64,000 nucleotides of DNA from Mesorhizobium sp. B2-3-4 (GTDB lineage: Bacteria; Pseudomonadota; Alphaproteobacteria; Rhizobiales; Rhizobiaceae). Shown here piece after piece: positions 28,856-37,626 of the stretch. The position numbers were made by a program, and so were the translations under genes. Below the pieces are notes generated by a model. That model worked only from the letters and a program-made list of their open reading frames with translations. It ran no database searches and was not told the origin of the DNA. Numbering within the stretch: position 1 is the first letter of the stretch; every line of letters starts with the position of its first letter. Location: the NCBI RefSeq assembly GCF_006442315.1, contig NZ_VFVY01000010.1:1-64000 (forward strand), read 5' to 3'.

Positions 28856-29350
28856 TTGCAAGAACCGAAGGACGTTGCGGCCCGGCGTCTGAGCATGATC
28901 ATCGAACAATATGTCGAGGCCAGAAAACACCGCTTTGGCTTTGTGTCGACGGACCAGGCCGCGCGAGTGATCCGCAGAACCCTGAAACCCGGCCCTTCGG
29001 AGCCAGCGCTTTCCGATCACGACCTCGACGACATGGTCGCCGCCCTCGCCGTCAAGAACGGTCTCGCCGTCATCTTCGACCGTGGCGTGCGAGGACCGGC
29101 CGACAGCGCCGAGGCCGACCTGAACAGAAAGGAGGCGACCATGCGAGCACCGACGGAGACCCCGGACGTTGCCAGGGCGGTGGATACGATTCTCGGCGGC
29201 CAGACTGCCCTGCGTCCCCAGACTGCGCAGATGTCAATGAGCGCGGTGATTTCGCTGCTGCGCGAACGGACCGGCACCAAGCGATCCGACGCGGATCTGG
29301 AAGGCTTGATCGCCAAGAAAGCCGCCGTCCTGAACGTGCATTTGTCATAG
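28856..29350 (+). CDS. Hypothetical protein divergent from the GT4/debranching operon
   Basis: A 164-residue soluble protein with a TTG start at 28856 and a GAGGAG site 6 bases upstream. It is rich in charged residues and Ala, has no cysteine, and shows no signal peptide. It reads as two similar-sized helical halves, each ending near a degenerate D-D-L/A-D-L-E pattern (SDHDLDDMVAALAVK and SDADLEGLIAKKA), which could be an internal duplication. No family recognised. Its promoter region is shared with the stress-type glucan operon. Confidence 0.65.
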   Translation: MQEPKDVAARRLSMIIEQYVEARKHRFGFVSTDQAARVIRRTLKPGPSEPALSDHDLDDMVAALAVKNGLAVIFDRGVRGPADSAEADLNRKEATMRAPTETPDVARAVDTILGGQTALRPQTAQMSMSAVISLLRERTGTKRSDADLEGLIAKKAAVLNVHLS

Positions 29351-29677
29351 AACGGCTGAATGCCGGCTGTCTTACGCCGTCAGGCTTCCTGGACAACGGG
29401 ATGCGCCTGGCAGACAATTCGACAATGGTGAGCGCAACAGCGTCGGCGCCAGTTCCGGCGTAATGATATCGGGGCCGCTCTTCAAGCCGGCCGGTACGGT
29501 TTGCCGCTGCGGGAGAGCCGCTCACCCGGCCACAGCGAAAACAACCGGCTCATCATTAACACGGCTTCAGTGTTACCGCTGCCGATAGCGCAATCCCAAA
29601 GGGTCCGGGAGCATCCCCCTGCCTATTTCCGCCTCCATATAATATTCATGCGAAAATAATAAAATACTCACCGACTA
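29351..29677. other. Intergenic region at the left border of an AT-rich patch
   Basis: No convincing gene is seen. GC content falls sharply after about 29620, where the AT-rich GT-D-like gene begins. I searched by eye for a copy of the tRNA-Lys 3' end, which would mark an integration site, and found none. Short frames here lack ribosome sites. Confidence 0.5.
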
Positions 29678-30601
29678 TCAAAGCCATTTATATTTATCAA
29701 AATCATAGTACGCGAACACCGGCCTCGTATGCAGACCGCACAGTGCATCAAACATGCTTCCGAGATCGATTGCGATGGCCCCATGCTGCTTTGCAACATG
29801 GCAGTATATCTTGCCAAATAATCCCGCGCCTACCAAAACCACGCAACCAGACAAGTCTGTCGAGAGCTGGTTACAAACCTCATTGAATCTCGTCGCGTAG
29901 TGTGTTTGTTCGAAGTCATCAGGCCTATAGCCCTGAACTGGTACGTCGATGAATGCACTAAGTCGACCTCCTAACCGACTCGCAAATCCTTCGCGCAGCT
30001 CACTTCGCCCGGTGATGATGATTGTGCTTTTGCCGAGCGCAAGCAGGTCGTCGAGCCGGCTGATAATGTCCAGATGAATCCACGCTGACGTTATTATTTT
30101 TTGACACAATGCCTTTGCTCGCAATCTTCCAACAAAATATTCACGGGAGTATATCAGACCTAACGCGGCATATGTGTCTCCGTTGGCGATGGATCGGTCA
30201 ATGAATTCATTTTCATCAAAACGAAAGCATCTCACGCCAATCATATCAGCGTCATCAAGGGCATCTATAATTTTTTTGCAAAAATTAATTCCAGATACCT
30301 CATCAATAATATGATAATTCTGACTACCGAATTCCGCGCAGAATGTCTCATATATAGATTTATGCGTTAATGGCTTAGTCATGCCAAAAGCATTTCCCTC
30401 GCCATTTCCTATCCTGACAAGGGAGAAGGATTTATTATCAGAGATCTTTTTCTCAACTATCGATATTAGACTATCAACTGAAAGAGGGGGATCATAAAGC
30501 AAGCCTCCAGAGGTGTGCTCGGCAAGTTTTCGTAATTCGGGGTTCGTTATAAATTCTTTCTTATGCTCCGAAACGCAGAACGCAAACGTGTCTCGATCCA
30601 T
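29678..30601 (-). CDS. GT-D fold glycosyltransferase-like protein
   Basis: A 307-residue protein with no signal peptide. The segment SLVRIGNGEGNAF (residues 60-72) resembles the nucleotide-sugar motif SxVRFGDGE of GT-D (DUF1792-type) glycosyltransferases. The C-terminal GAGLFGKIYCHVAKQHGA and LGSMFDALCG stretches match the usual GAG...GSxFD pattern of these enzymes. Such proteins act in surface polysaccharide or glycoprotein synthesis. The gene is far more AT-rich than its neighbours, with many ATA and AAT codons, and lies directly downstream of tRNA-Lys, so it was probably acquired. It stands alone, without partner polysaccharide genes. Confidence 0.7.
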   Translation of the reverse strand: MDRDTFAFCVSEHKKEFITNPELRKLAEHTSGGLLYDPPLSVDSLISIVEKKISDNKSFSLVRIGNGEGNAFGMTKPLTHKSIYETFCAEFGSQNYHIIDEVSGINFCKKIIDALDDADMIGVRCFRFDENEFIDRSIANGDTYAALGLIYSREYFVGRLRAKALCQKIITSAWIHLDIISRLDDLLALGKSTIIITGRSELREGFASRLGGRLSAFIDVPVQGYRPDDFEQTHYATRFNEVCNQLSTDLSGCVVLVGAGLFGKIYCHVAKQHGAIAIDLGSMFDALCGLHTRPVFAYYDFDKYKWL

Positions 30602-30689
30602 TTCATTTCCACTCAGGAGCAGTTTTAACCACTGAGTTTAACGGCTCAGAGGCATCATCTCAACGCTGTTTTGGCAGTTTGTCGCGATG

Positions 30690-30765
30690 TGGTGAGCGCG
30701 ATGGGATTCGAACCCATGACCTACTGATTAAAAGTCAGTTGCTCTACCGGCTGAGCTACGCGCTC
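30690..30765 (-). tRNA. tRNA-Lys (anticodon UUU)
   Basis: A complete cloverleaf can be drawn on the minus strand: acceptor GAGCGCG pairs with CGCGCTC, the D-arm contains AGCTCAGCCGGTAGAGC, the anticodon stem ACTGA/TCAGT carries the loop with TTT, and the T-arm is GGGTTCGAATCCC. A 3' CCA is encoded. The 3' end faces the AT-rich GT-D gene, a usual geometry for island insertion. Confidence 0.98.
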
Positions 30766-30994
30766 CCGCGGGCTTGAAAGGGCCGCCCTCGAAATTGCGC
30801 GGAACATAGGGAGAGTGCTTCCGCCGGTCAACCGGAAAACGTGCCGGCATTCCAGACTTTTCAAGCCTGCCGCCGTGCCTGACAAACCACATCGATCAAG
30901 GGAGGTTCGCATCTGACGAAATGATGTTTCGTCCTCCGATCGAGATTCCTGACAGGGTGGAGACGTTACAAATCAGTAACTTGGTGGTTCATGA

Positions 30995-31019
30995 GGAACC
31001 ATAGGCATGATCGCTCGTT
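30995..31019 (+). promoter_or_regulatory. EcfG-type general-stress promoter of the BA14K gene
   Basis: GGAAC (30995-30999), a 16-bp spacer and CGTT (31016-31019) match the EcfG/RpoE2 consensus exactly. The site is 45 bp from the ATG of the BA14K-family gene on the same strand, leaving a leader of about 39 nt that ends in a strong ribosome site. Confidence 0.75.
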
Positions 31020-31064
31020 ACCTCGCCACAAGGGACGTCAATCACCCTTTCCAAGGAGAAGACC

Positions 31065-31562
31065 ATGAACAAGATCACAACGGGTATACTGGCGGCCACC
31101 CTGTCAGTTTCGTTCGCGGCGGCGGCCGCCATGCCGGCCAATGCGGCCCAGATGTTCGTGCCACAAGCGTCGGCCAATTCGTCGGACATCGTGAATGTCG
31201 AGTCTCGTGGCAATGAGTGGCGCCATGGCAATCGCCACTTCAATCGCAACTTCGGCAATCGCCACTTCGGCAACCGTAATTTTGCGCGAAACTATGATGG
31301 CGGAAGCTACTGGAACGGTCATCGCGGCTATCGCGAATACCATCGCGGCTATCGCCGCCACGGCGACTATTGGTTCCCGCTGGCCGCTTTCGCGACTGGC
31401 GCGCTGATCACCGGCGCGATCGTCAACAGTGGGAACAATCGTGTCTATGAAGGCAATTCGCACGTCCAGTGGTGCTACGATCGATACAAGAGCTACCGTG
31501 CGTCGGACAACACCTTCCAGCCCTACAATGGGCCGCGCCAGGAGTGCCGTTCGCCCTATTGA
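31065..31562 (+). CDS. BA14K family envelope protein
   Basis: A 165-residue exported protein. A signal peptide (about residues 1-27, ending MPANAAQM) leads to a His/Asn/Arg/Gly-rich low-complexity region with repeated [10 protein letters not shown] units (about 50-75) and YREYHRGYR. One hydrophobic stretch follows ([16 protein letters not shown]), then the C-terminal BA14K domain [19 protein letters not shown] with its conserved cysteine pair. BA14K is the 14-kDa immunoreactive Brucella protein family, thought to be cell-surface and lectin-like. AAGGAG precedes the ATG, and an exact EcfG-type promoter predicts stress induction. Confidence 0.88.
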   Translation: MNKITTGILAATLSVSFAAAAAMPANAAQMFVPQASANSSDIVNVESRGNEWRHGNRHFNRNFGNRHFGNRNFARNYDGGSYWNGHRGYREYHRGYRRHGDYWFPLAAFATGALITGAIVNSGNNRVYEGNSHVQWCYDRYKSYRASDNTFQPYNGPRQECRSPY

Positions 31563-31580
31563 TTGAGCACAGGTAACTTA

Positions 31581-31617
31581 GAGCATACCCGAGACAGAAT
31601 CTGGCTCGGGTATGCTC
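31581..31617. terminator. Hairpin downstream of the BA14K gene
   Basis: A perfect 13-bp inverted repeat (GAGCATACCCGAG at 31581-31593 with CTCGGGTATGCTC at 31605-31617) encloses an 11-nt loop, starting 19 bp after the BA14K stop. No long T-run follows, so it is either a weak terminator or an mRNA-stabilising element. Confidence 0.6.
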
Positions 31618-31650
31618 AACGATTCATCGAGCATGATTGGCTAGCCAGCC

Positions 31651-32126
31651 TCAGCTTGGCCATCCGATGGTCTTGACGATATAATAACGAGCATTGCCGC
31701 CTCCATCCGGCGAGCGATACGCTCCAAGGGCGTTGCAAAGTCGGACCGCCACGGCGGTCAGTTCCCAACCAAGCACTTCGGGGTCATTGTCTTCATCCAA
31801 CACATAAGACTGGGCCAGTTCATCGATGTTGTTCGTCTCGCCGAAGGACCGGACCAACTTTGCGTCGATCATGACGTCGTCTGGCCAATTTGCATTTACC
31901 CAAGCCCAGAACCACCCTGTGACTTGGCGCTCGTATAGCCGGCAATCTGGACCTCCGCCGTCACTTTAATTTCTCCGTCTTCGGAAAACAGAAGCCGTCT
32001 CGTGTCTACGTCATAGTCGTAGCGAGACCAGTGACCGACCCGAAAGTCTTTCTCCAAGCGGTCATTCTTGACGTTCAGCTGCCTGATGGCTTCGTCGCGC
32101 CAAGCATTATACCAGTCCGGCCTCAT
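31651..32126 (-). pseudogene. Frameshifted DUF6882-like gene
   Basis: Two consecutive minus-strand frames encode the halves of one protein. The first (ATG 32126) runs from MRPDWYNAWRDEAIRQL through LLFSEDGEIKVTAEVQI, then stops at TAA just after GSGLG. Reading the same DNA in the other frame from about 31945 gives GWFWAWVNANWPDDV, which flows into the second frame MIDAKLVRSFGE and on to the end. The WFWAW motif after a short beta-rich N-terminus is characteristic of DUF6882-type proteins. One missing base between about 31905 and 31950 explains the break. It is either a real pseudogene or a sequencing error; the ancestral product was about 158 residues. Confidence 0.7.
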
Positions 32127-32159
32127 TTCGCTCTTCCCCCCCGAACCTTGATAATTTGA

Positions 32160-33653
32160 TTATTGCACGCTCAACGTCCTGCGCACAGCGTCGCGCCAGC
32201 CTGCGAGCTTGATCGACCGTGTCGAGCTGTCCATCTCCGGCTTGAAACGCCGCTCCAACGCCCAGCTCTTGGCGAATTCCTTCGCCTTTGGCCATACGCC
32301 CGCTTTCGAACCGGCGAGCCAGGCCGCACCCAGCGCGGTCGTCTCAAGAATGGTCGGGCGGTCGACCGGTGCGTCCAGAATGTCGGCAAGTCGCTGCATG
32401 GTCCAATCCGACGCCACCATGCCGCCATCGACTCTCAGCACGGTCTTCGCCGAGGCGCCCTTCCAGTCCTTGCGCATGGCATCGAGCAGATCGCGGGTTT
32501 GATAGGCGACGGATTCCAGAGCAGCACGCGCGAACTCCGCCGGGCCGGAATTGCGGGTCAGGCCGAAAATCGCCCCCCTCGCCTCGGCGTCCCAGTGCGG
32601 CGCGCCGAGGCCGACGAAGGCCGGCACCAGATAGACGTTCTGCGTCGGATCGGCTTCAGCGGCCAGCTTGCCGCTCTGCTCGGCCTTGCCGATCACCTTG
32701 ATGCCGTCGCGGAGCCATTGCACGGCGGCGCCCGCAATGAAGATCGAGCCCTCCAGCGCGTACGTAGTCTTGCCGTTCAATCGATAGGCGATGGTCGTCA
32801 GAAGCCGGTTCTTCGAACGCACCAGATCGGTGCCGGTGTTGAGCAGCGCAAAACAGCCGGTGCCGTATGTCGACTTCATCATCCCCGGCTCAAAACAGGC
32901 CTGGCCGATGGTCGCGGCATGCTGGTCGCCGGCCACGCCGAGAATCCTGACCTCGGCGCCGAACAGATTTTTCTCCGTCGTTCCATAGTCATCGGCACAA
33001 TCCTTCACTTCAGGCAGCATCACCGCCGGAATGCGCAGGATGGACAGCAACTCGTCGTCCCAACTATTCTCGGCGATGTTATAGACCAGCGTACGCGAGG
33101 CGTTGGTGGCGTCCGTGGCATGCACCTTGCCGCCCGTCAGTCGCCAGATCAGGAAACTGTCTATGGTCCCGGCGAGCAATTCGCCTTTTTCGGCGCGCTT
33201 CCTGGCCCCCTTCACCTTGTCCAGCATCCAGGCGATCTTGGTGCCCGAGAAATAGGGATCAAGCAGCAGGCCGGTCTTGCGCGTGAATTTCTTTTCCAGC
33301 CCCAGCTTCTTCAGCTTCTGGCACAGCGGCGCGGTGCGGCGATCCTGCCAGACAATGGCGTTGTGGATCGGCTTGCCGGTCGCCTTGTCCCAGATGACGA
33401 CGGTTTCGCGCTGGTTGGTGATGCCGATGGCAGCGATTTCGGAGGCGGTGCGGCCGGCTTTTTTCAGAGCTGCCTTCACTGTCGCCACGACGCTTGCCCA
33501 GATTTCTTCCGGGTCGTGTTCGACCCAGCCCGAGGCCGGATAGCGCTGGGTGAATTCCTTCTGCCCGCTGCCGACCACCTTCATCCGGCCGTCAAACAGG
33601 ATCGCCCGGGTCGATGTCGTGCCCTGGTCGATCGCCAGCACAAAACCGCTCAT
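32160..33653 (-). CDS. glpK: Glycerol kinase
   Basis: FGGY-family kinase (497 residues) that phosphorylates glycerol to glycerol-3-phosphate, trapping it after uptake. The N-terminal phosphate loop [15 protein letters not shown], the PF00370 region with VWQDRRTAP, and the C-terminal [12 protein letters not shown] and GAAWLAG motifs are all present. It is the last gene of the glp series, 89 bp downstream of glpV. Confidence 0.97.
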   Translation of the reverse strand: MSGFVLAIDQGTTSTRAILFDGRMKVVGSGQKEFTQRYPASGWVEHDPEEIWASVVATVKAALKKAGRTASEIAAIGITNQRETVVIWDKATGKPIHNAIVWQDRRTAPLCQKLKKLGLEKKFTRKTGLLLDPYFSGTKIAWMLDKVKGARKRAEKGELLAGTIDSFLIWRLTGGKVHATDATNASRTLVYNIAENSWDDELLSILRIPAVMLPEVKDCADDYGTTEKNLFGAEVRILGVAGDQHAATIGQACFEPGMMKSTYGTGCFALLNTGTDLVRSKNRLLTTIAYRLNGKTTYALEGSIFIAGAAVQWLRDGIKVIGKAEQSGKLAAEADPTQNVYLVPAFVGLGAPHWDAEARGAIFGLTRNSGPAEFARAALESVAYQTRDLLDAMRKDWKGASAKTVLRVDGGMVASDWTMQRLADILDAPVDRPTILETTALGAAWLAGSKAGVWPKAKEFAKSWALERRFKPEMDSSTRSIKLAGWRDAVRRTLSVQ

Positions 33654-33742
33654 TCCCTTCCTCCGCCTTGATACAAAGAGGGAGACGGCAGCGCGCCGTC
33701 TCCCTCAATTTCACACGGGCGCGAGCGCCCGCATAGACAGTC

Positions 33743-35467
33743 TTACTTCTGCCAGCTCTTGACCAGTTCGTCGTAGTTGATGGTCTGCGGCTTTTCCTTC
33801 TCGTTCTCGATCTTCAGCTGCGGAGCGAGATTGCCGGCCTTGACCGCGTCGGCGTTCCAGTAGGCGAGATCATGCTCTTCCGCCAGCTTCGGCCCGATGT
33901 CGCCCTGGACACCGGACTTCTCGATGCGGCCCATAACCTTCTCTTGCTCGGCGCACAGCGAATCCATGGCCTCCTGTGCCGACTTGGCGCCGGAAGAAGC
34001 GTCGCCGATCGCCTGCCACCAGAGCTGTGCGAGCTTCGGATAGTCAGGCACGTTGGTGCCCGTCGGCGACCACTGCACGCGAGCCGGCGAGCGGTAGAAC
34101 TCGATCAGGCCGCCAAGCTTCGGCGCACGGTCGGTGAAGCTCTTGTCGTGGATGGTGGAGTCGCGGATGAAGGTGAGGCCGACATGGCTCTTCTTCACGT
34201 CGACCGTCTTCGAGGTGACGAACTGCGCGTAGAGCCAGGCCGCCTTGGCGCGGTCCTCGGGCGTCGACTTCATCAGCGTCCAGGAACCGACGTCCTGGTA
34301 GCCGAGCTTCATGCCGTCCTTCCAGTAGACGCCATGCGGCGACGGGGCCATGCGCCACTTCGGCGTGCCGTCGTCGTTCATGACCGGCAGGCCGGGCTTG
34401 ACCATGTCGGCGGTAAAGGCAGTGTACCAGAAGATCTGCTGGGCGATGTTGCCCTGCGCCGGCACCGGACCCGATTCAGAGAAAGTCATGCCCTGCGCTT
34501 CCTGCGGAGCATAGGCCTTCAGCCAGTCGAGGTATTTCTGGATCGAATAGACCGCCGCCGGGCCATTGGTATCGCCGCCGCGCGCCGTGCAGGAGCCGAC
34601 CGGCTGCGACTTTTCATTGACCTTGATGCCCCATTCGTCGACCGGCAGGCCGTTCGGGATGCCCTTGTCGCCATTGCCGGCCATCGACAGCCAGGCGTCG
34701 GTGAAGCGCCAGCCGAGCGACGGATCCTTCTTGCCGTAGTCCATGTGGCCATAGACCTTCTTGCCGTCGACATCGCGGCCGGTGAAGAACTCGGCGATGT
34801 CCTCATAGGCCGACCAGTTGACCGGAACGCCGAGGTCGTAGCCGTATTTGGCCTTGAAGTCGGCCTTGTTCTTCTCGTCGTTGAACCAGTCGTAGCGGAA
34901 CCAGTAGAGGTTGGCGAACTGCTGGTCGGGAAGCTGGTAGAGCTTCTTGTCCGGCGCCGTGGTGAAGGAGGAACCGATGAAGTCCTTCAGGTCGAGGCCC
35001 GGATTGGTGACGTCCTTGCCTTCATTGGCCATCCAGTCGGTGAGGTTGCGCACCTGCTGGTAGCGCCAATGGGTGCCGATCAGGTCGGAATCGTTGACCC
35101 AGCCGTCATAGAGGTTCTGCCCGGTCTGCATCTGGGTCTGGATTTTCTCGACGACGTCGCCTTCCTGGATGACGTCATGCGTGACCTTGATGCCGGTGAT
35201 GGCGGTAAAGGCCGGTGCCAGTGTCTGGGACTCGTACTGGTGCGTGGTCAGGGTTTCCGAGACCACCTTGATCTCCATGCCGGCAAACGGCTTGGCGGCG
35301 TCGATAAACCACTGCATCTCTTTTTCTTGATCGGCGCGTGATAGGGTCGAAAGGTCACCTATCTCCTTGTCCAGAAAGGCTTTTGCCTCGTCCATGCCAG
35401 CATAGGCATGTCCCGCCCCAAGCAATAGTACGAGGGCGGTGGTTGATGTTAGAAGTTGCCGTCGCAT
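33743..35467 (-). CDS. glpV: Glycerol ABC transporter substrate-binding protein
   Basis: A 574-residue periplasmic binding protein of the carbohydrate type (family 1 SBP). It has a cleavable signal peptide (VLLLGAGHAYA, cleavage near residue 23) and is longer than average sugar-binding proteins, as is typical for GlpV. Its operon with glpD, glpK, two permeases, two ATPases and DUF2160 identifies it as the glycerol-binding component described in Rhizobium leguminosarum. Confidence 0.93.
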   Translation of the reverse strand: MRRQLLTSTTALVLLLGAGHAYAGMDEAKAFLDKEIGDLSTLSRADQEKEMQWFIDAAKPFAGMEIKVVSETLTTHQYESQTLAPAFTAITGIKVTHDVIQEGDVVEKIQTQMQTGQNLYDGWVNDSDLIGTHWRYQQVRNLTDWMANEGKDVTNPGLDLKDFIGSSFTTAPDKKLYQLPDQQFANLYWFRYDWFNDEKNKADFKAKYGYDLGVPVNWSAYEDIAEFFTGRDVDGKKVYGHMDYGKKDPSLGWRFTDAWLSMAGNGDKGIPNGLPVDEWGIKVNEKSQPVGSCTARGGDTNGPAAVYSIQKYLDWLKAYAPQEAQGMTFSESGPVPAQGNIAQQIFWYTAFTADMVKPGLPVMNDDGTPKWRMAPSPHGVYWKDGMKLGYQDVGSWTLMKSTPEDRAKAAWLYAQFVTSKTVDVKKSHVGLTFIRDSTIHDKSFTDRAPKLGGLIEFYRSPARVQWSPTGTNVPDYPKLAQLWWQAIGDASSGAKSAQEAMDSLCAEQEKVMGRIEKSGVQGDIGPKLAEEHDLAYWNADAVKAGNLAPQLKIENEKEKPQTINYDELVKSWQK

Positions 35468-35546
35468 TAGTTTCCTCCACAGTTTAAGGTTTCAAGTGCG
35501 ATCTGGAGCGGTCGCCGGCACGCGGCCGCTCCAACAGTTTCCCCCT

Positions 35547-35834
35547 CTATACGTAGCGGAACACGCCGATGGCGTAGACCACGGAGAGAGCGAGAGCCCA
35601 CCAGAGGTTGGATCCGACAAGACCCAGCCAAGCGAGATGGATGAAGGCGCTGCCAAGCAGCGAAACGAAGAGACGGTCGCCGCGCGTCGTCTCGAAGCGC
35701 AGCACGCCGACGCGCGGATTGCCGCCCGGCGAGGCATATTCCCAGACGCCCATGCCGAACAGGAGCAGCGCGATCACGGTGAAGAAGGCGGCCGTCGGCC
35801 AGGTCCACGCCATCCAGGAGAAGTCGAGGTTCAT
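35547..35834 (-). CDS. glpU: DUF2160 small membrane protein of the glycerol transporter operon
   Basis: A 95-residue protein with three hydrophobic segments (about residues 12-30, 55-75 and 77-92), beginning MNLDFSWMAWTWPTA. DUF2160 proteins occur almost only inside glp ABC operons, where the gene has been called glpU. It starts 3 bp after glpQ. The role is unproven; an accessory subunit of the permease is the simplest reading. Confidence 0.88.
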   Translation of the reverse strand: MNLDFSWMAWTWPTAAFFTVIALLLFGMGVWEYASPGGNPRVGVLRFETTRGDRLFVSLLGSAFIHLAWLGLVGSNLWWALALSVVYAIGVFRYV

Positions 35835-35837
35835 GGA

Positions 35838-36758
35838 TCAAACCCTTCCCAGGGCGAAGCCCTTGGCGATGTAGTTTCTGACGAACCAGATTACGAGCGC
35901 GCCGGGGATCAGCGTCAGCACGCCGGCGGCGGCGAGCAGCCCCCAGTCCATGCCCGACGCCGAAACGGTGCGGGTCATGGTCGCGGCGATCGGTTTGGCG
36001 TCCGTCGTGGTCAGCGTGCGCGCGATCAGGAGTTCGACCCACGAGAACATGAAGCAGAAGAAGCAGGCGACGCCGATGCCGCTTGCGATCAATGGCATGA
36101 AGATCTTGATGAAGAAGCGCGGGAACGAATAGCCGTCGATATAGGCGGTCTCGTCGATTTCCTTCGGCACGCCCGACATGAACCCTTCGAGAATCCACAC
36201 CGCCAGCGGCACGTTGAACAGGCAATGCGCCAGCGCCACCGCTATGTGCGTGTCGATGAGGCCGAATGCCGAGTAAAGCTGGAAGAACGGCAGGGCGAAT
36301 ACCGCCGGCGGCGCCATGCGGTTGGTCAACAGCCAAAAGAACAGATGCTTGTCGCCAAGGAAGCGATAGCGCGAGAAAGCGTAAGCCGCCGGCAGCGCCA
36401 CCGATACCGAAATCACCATGTTCATAACCACATAGGTGATCGAGTTGATGTAACCGGAATACCAGGCCGACTGCGTGAAGATCGTATAGTAATTGTGCAG
36501 CGTCGGCGCATGCGGGTAGAGCGTCAGCGAGTTGACGATCTCGGCATTGGTCTTGAAGCTCATGTTGATGAGCCAGTAGATCGGCAGCAACAGCACGAAG
36601 ATGTAGAGCGTCGGCACGATCCACCACCAGCGCGATTCCTCGCCTCGGCGCCGCATACGCCTGTCGAGCTCGCTGTGCGACAGCGAACTGGCGAGCGCCC
36701 CCGAGGCGGCGGTACCGTTCATGGCGTTGCGCTCAGTGCGTTCATTGGCGCCGGCCAT
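35838..36758 (-). CDS. glpQ: Glycerol ABC transporter permease
   Basis: A 306-residue MalG-type inner-membrane permease with six predicted helices after an N-terminal cytoplasmic stretch. The EAA loop appears as EIDETAYIDGYSFPRFFIKIFMP split over positions 200-222, providing the ATPase coupling helix. It pairs with GlpP. In the chosen reading it begins MAGANERTERN; glpP ends 1 bp upstream. Confidence 0.94.
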   Translation of the reverse strand: MAGANERTERNAMNGTAASGALASSLSHSELDRRMRRRGEESRWWWIVPTLYIFVLLLPIYWLINMSFKTNAEIVNSLTLYPHAPTLHNYYTIFTQSAWYSGYINSITYVVMNMVISVSVALPAAYAFSRYRFLGDKHLFFWLLTNRMAPPAVFALPFFQLYSAFGLIDTHIAVALAHCLFNVPLAVWILEGFMSGVPKEIDETAYIDGYSFPRFFIKIFMPLIASGIGVACFFCFMFSWVELLIARTLTTTDAKPIAATMTRTVSASGMDWGLLAAAGVLTLIPGALVIWFVRNYIAKGFALGRV

Positions 36759-36759
36759 C

Positions 36760-37626
36760 TCAACGCTCCGCGTCGTAATTGGTCATCACGGTGTAGAACA
36801 CCCACGACAACAACAGGACAATCAGGAAGTAGACCAGCGACATTGCAGCCGCCGGTCCAAGGTCGAACTGGCCGAGCGCCGTCTTGACGAGATCGATCGA
36901 CAGGAAGGTCGTCGAATTGCCCGGTCCGCCGCCGGTGACGACGAAGGGCTCGGTGTAGATCATGAACGAGTCCATGAAGCGCAGCAGCACGGCGATCAGA
37001 AGCACGCGCTGCATCTTCGGCAGCTGGATGTAGCGGAAGACAGCCCAGCGCGAGGCGCCGTCGATCTTGGCCGCCTGGTAGAAGGCGTCGGGGATCGAGA
37101 CCAGCCCGGCATAGCAGAGCAGCACGACAAGGCTGGTCCAGTGCCAGACATCCATGACGATGATCGTGACCCAGGCGTCGAACGGGTCCTGCACATAGTT
37201 GTAGTCGATGCCGACCGCGTTGACGTAGTAGCCGAGCAGGCCGATGTCGTTGCGCCCGAACACCTGCCAGATGGTGCCCACGACGTTCCACGGGATCAGC
37301 AGCGGCAGCGCCATCAGCACCAGGCAGACCGGCACGCCCCAGCCCTTCTTCGGCATGTTCAGCGCTATGAAGATGCCGAGCGGCACCTCGATGGCCAGGA
37401 TGATGAAGGAGAAGATCAGGTTGCGGGTCATCGCCTCCCAGAAGCGGTCGGAATGCAGCAGTTCCTCGAACCATTCCGTTCCGGCCCAGAAGAAGACGTT
37501 GTTGCCGAACGTGTCCTGCACCGAATAGTTGACGACGGTCATCAGCGGAATGACCGCCGAAAACGCCACCAGCACCAGCACTGGCAGCACCAGGAACCAG
37601 GCCTTGTTATTCCAGGTCTTTTCCAT
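36760..37626 (-). CDS. glpP: Glycerol ABC transporter permease
   Basis: A 288-residue MalF-type permease with six helices. The EAA coupling motif is seen near PDAFYQAAKIDGASRWAVFR. It begins MEKTWNNKAW, abutting the glpT stop, so expression is coupled within the operon. It forms the transmembrane channel with GlpQ. Confidence 0.94.
   Translation of the reverse strand: MEKTWNNKAWFLVLPVLVLVAFSAVIPLMTVVNYSVQDTFGNNVFFWAGTEWFEELLHSDRFWEAMTRNLIFSFIILAIEVPLGIFIALNMPKKGWGVPVCLVLMALPLLIPWNVVGTIWQVFGRNDIGLLGYYVNAVGIDYNYVQDPFDAWVTIIVMDVWHWTSLVVLLCYAGLVSIPDAFYQAAKIDGASRWAVFRYIQLPKMQRVLLIAVLLRFMDSFMIYTEPFVVTGGGPGNSTTFLSIDLVKTALGQFDLGPAAAMSLVYFLIVLLLSWVFYTVMTNYDAER

Noticed and set aside
29351-29677. A direct repeat of the tRNA-Lys 3' end marking an island attachment site
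   Set aside because: I looked for the T-arm and acceptor sequence to the left of the AT-rich gene and found no convincing copy.
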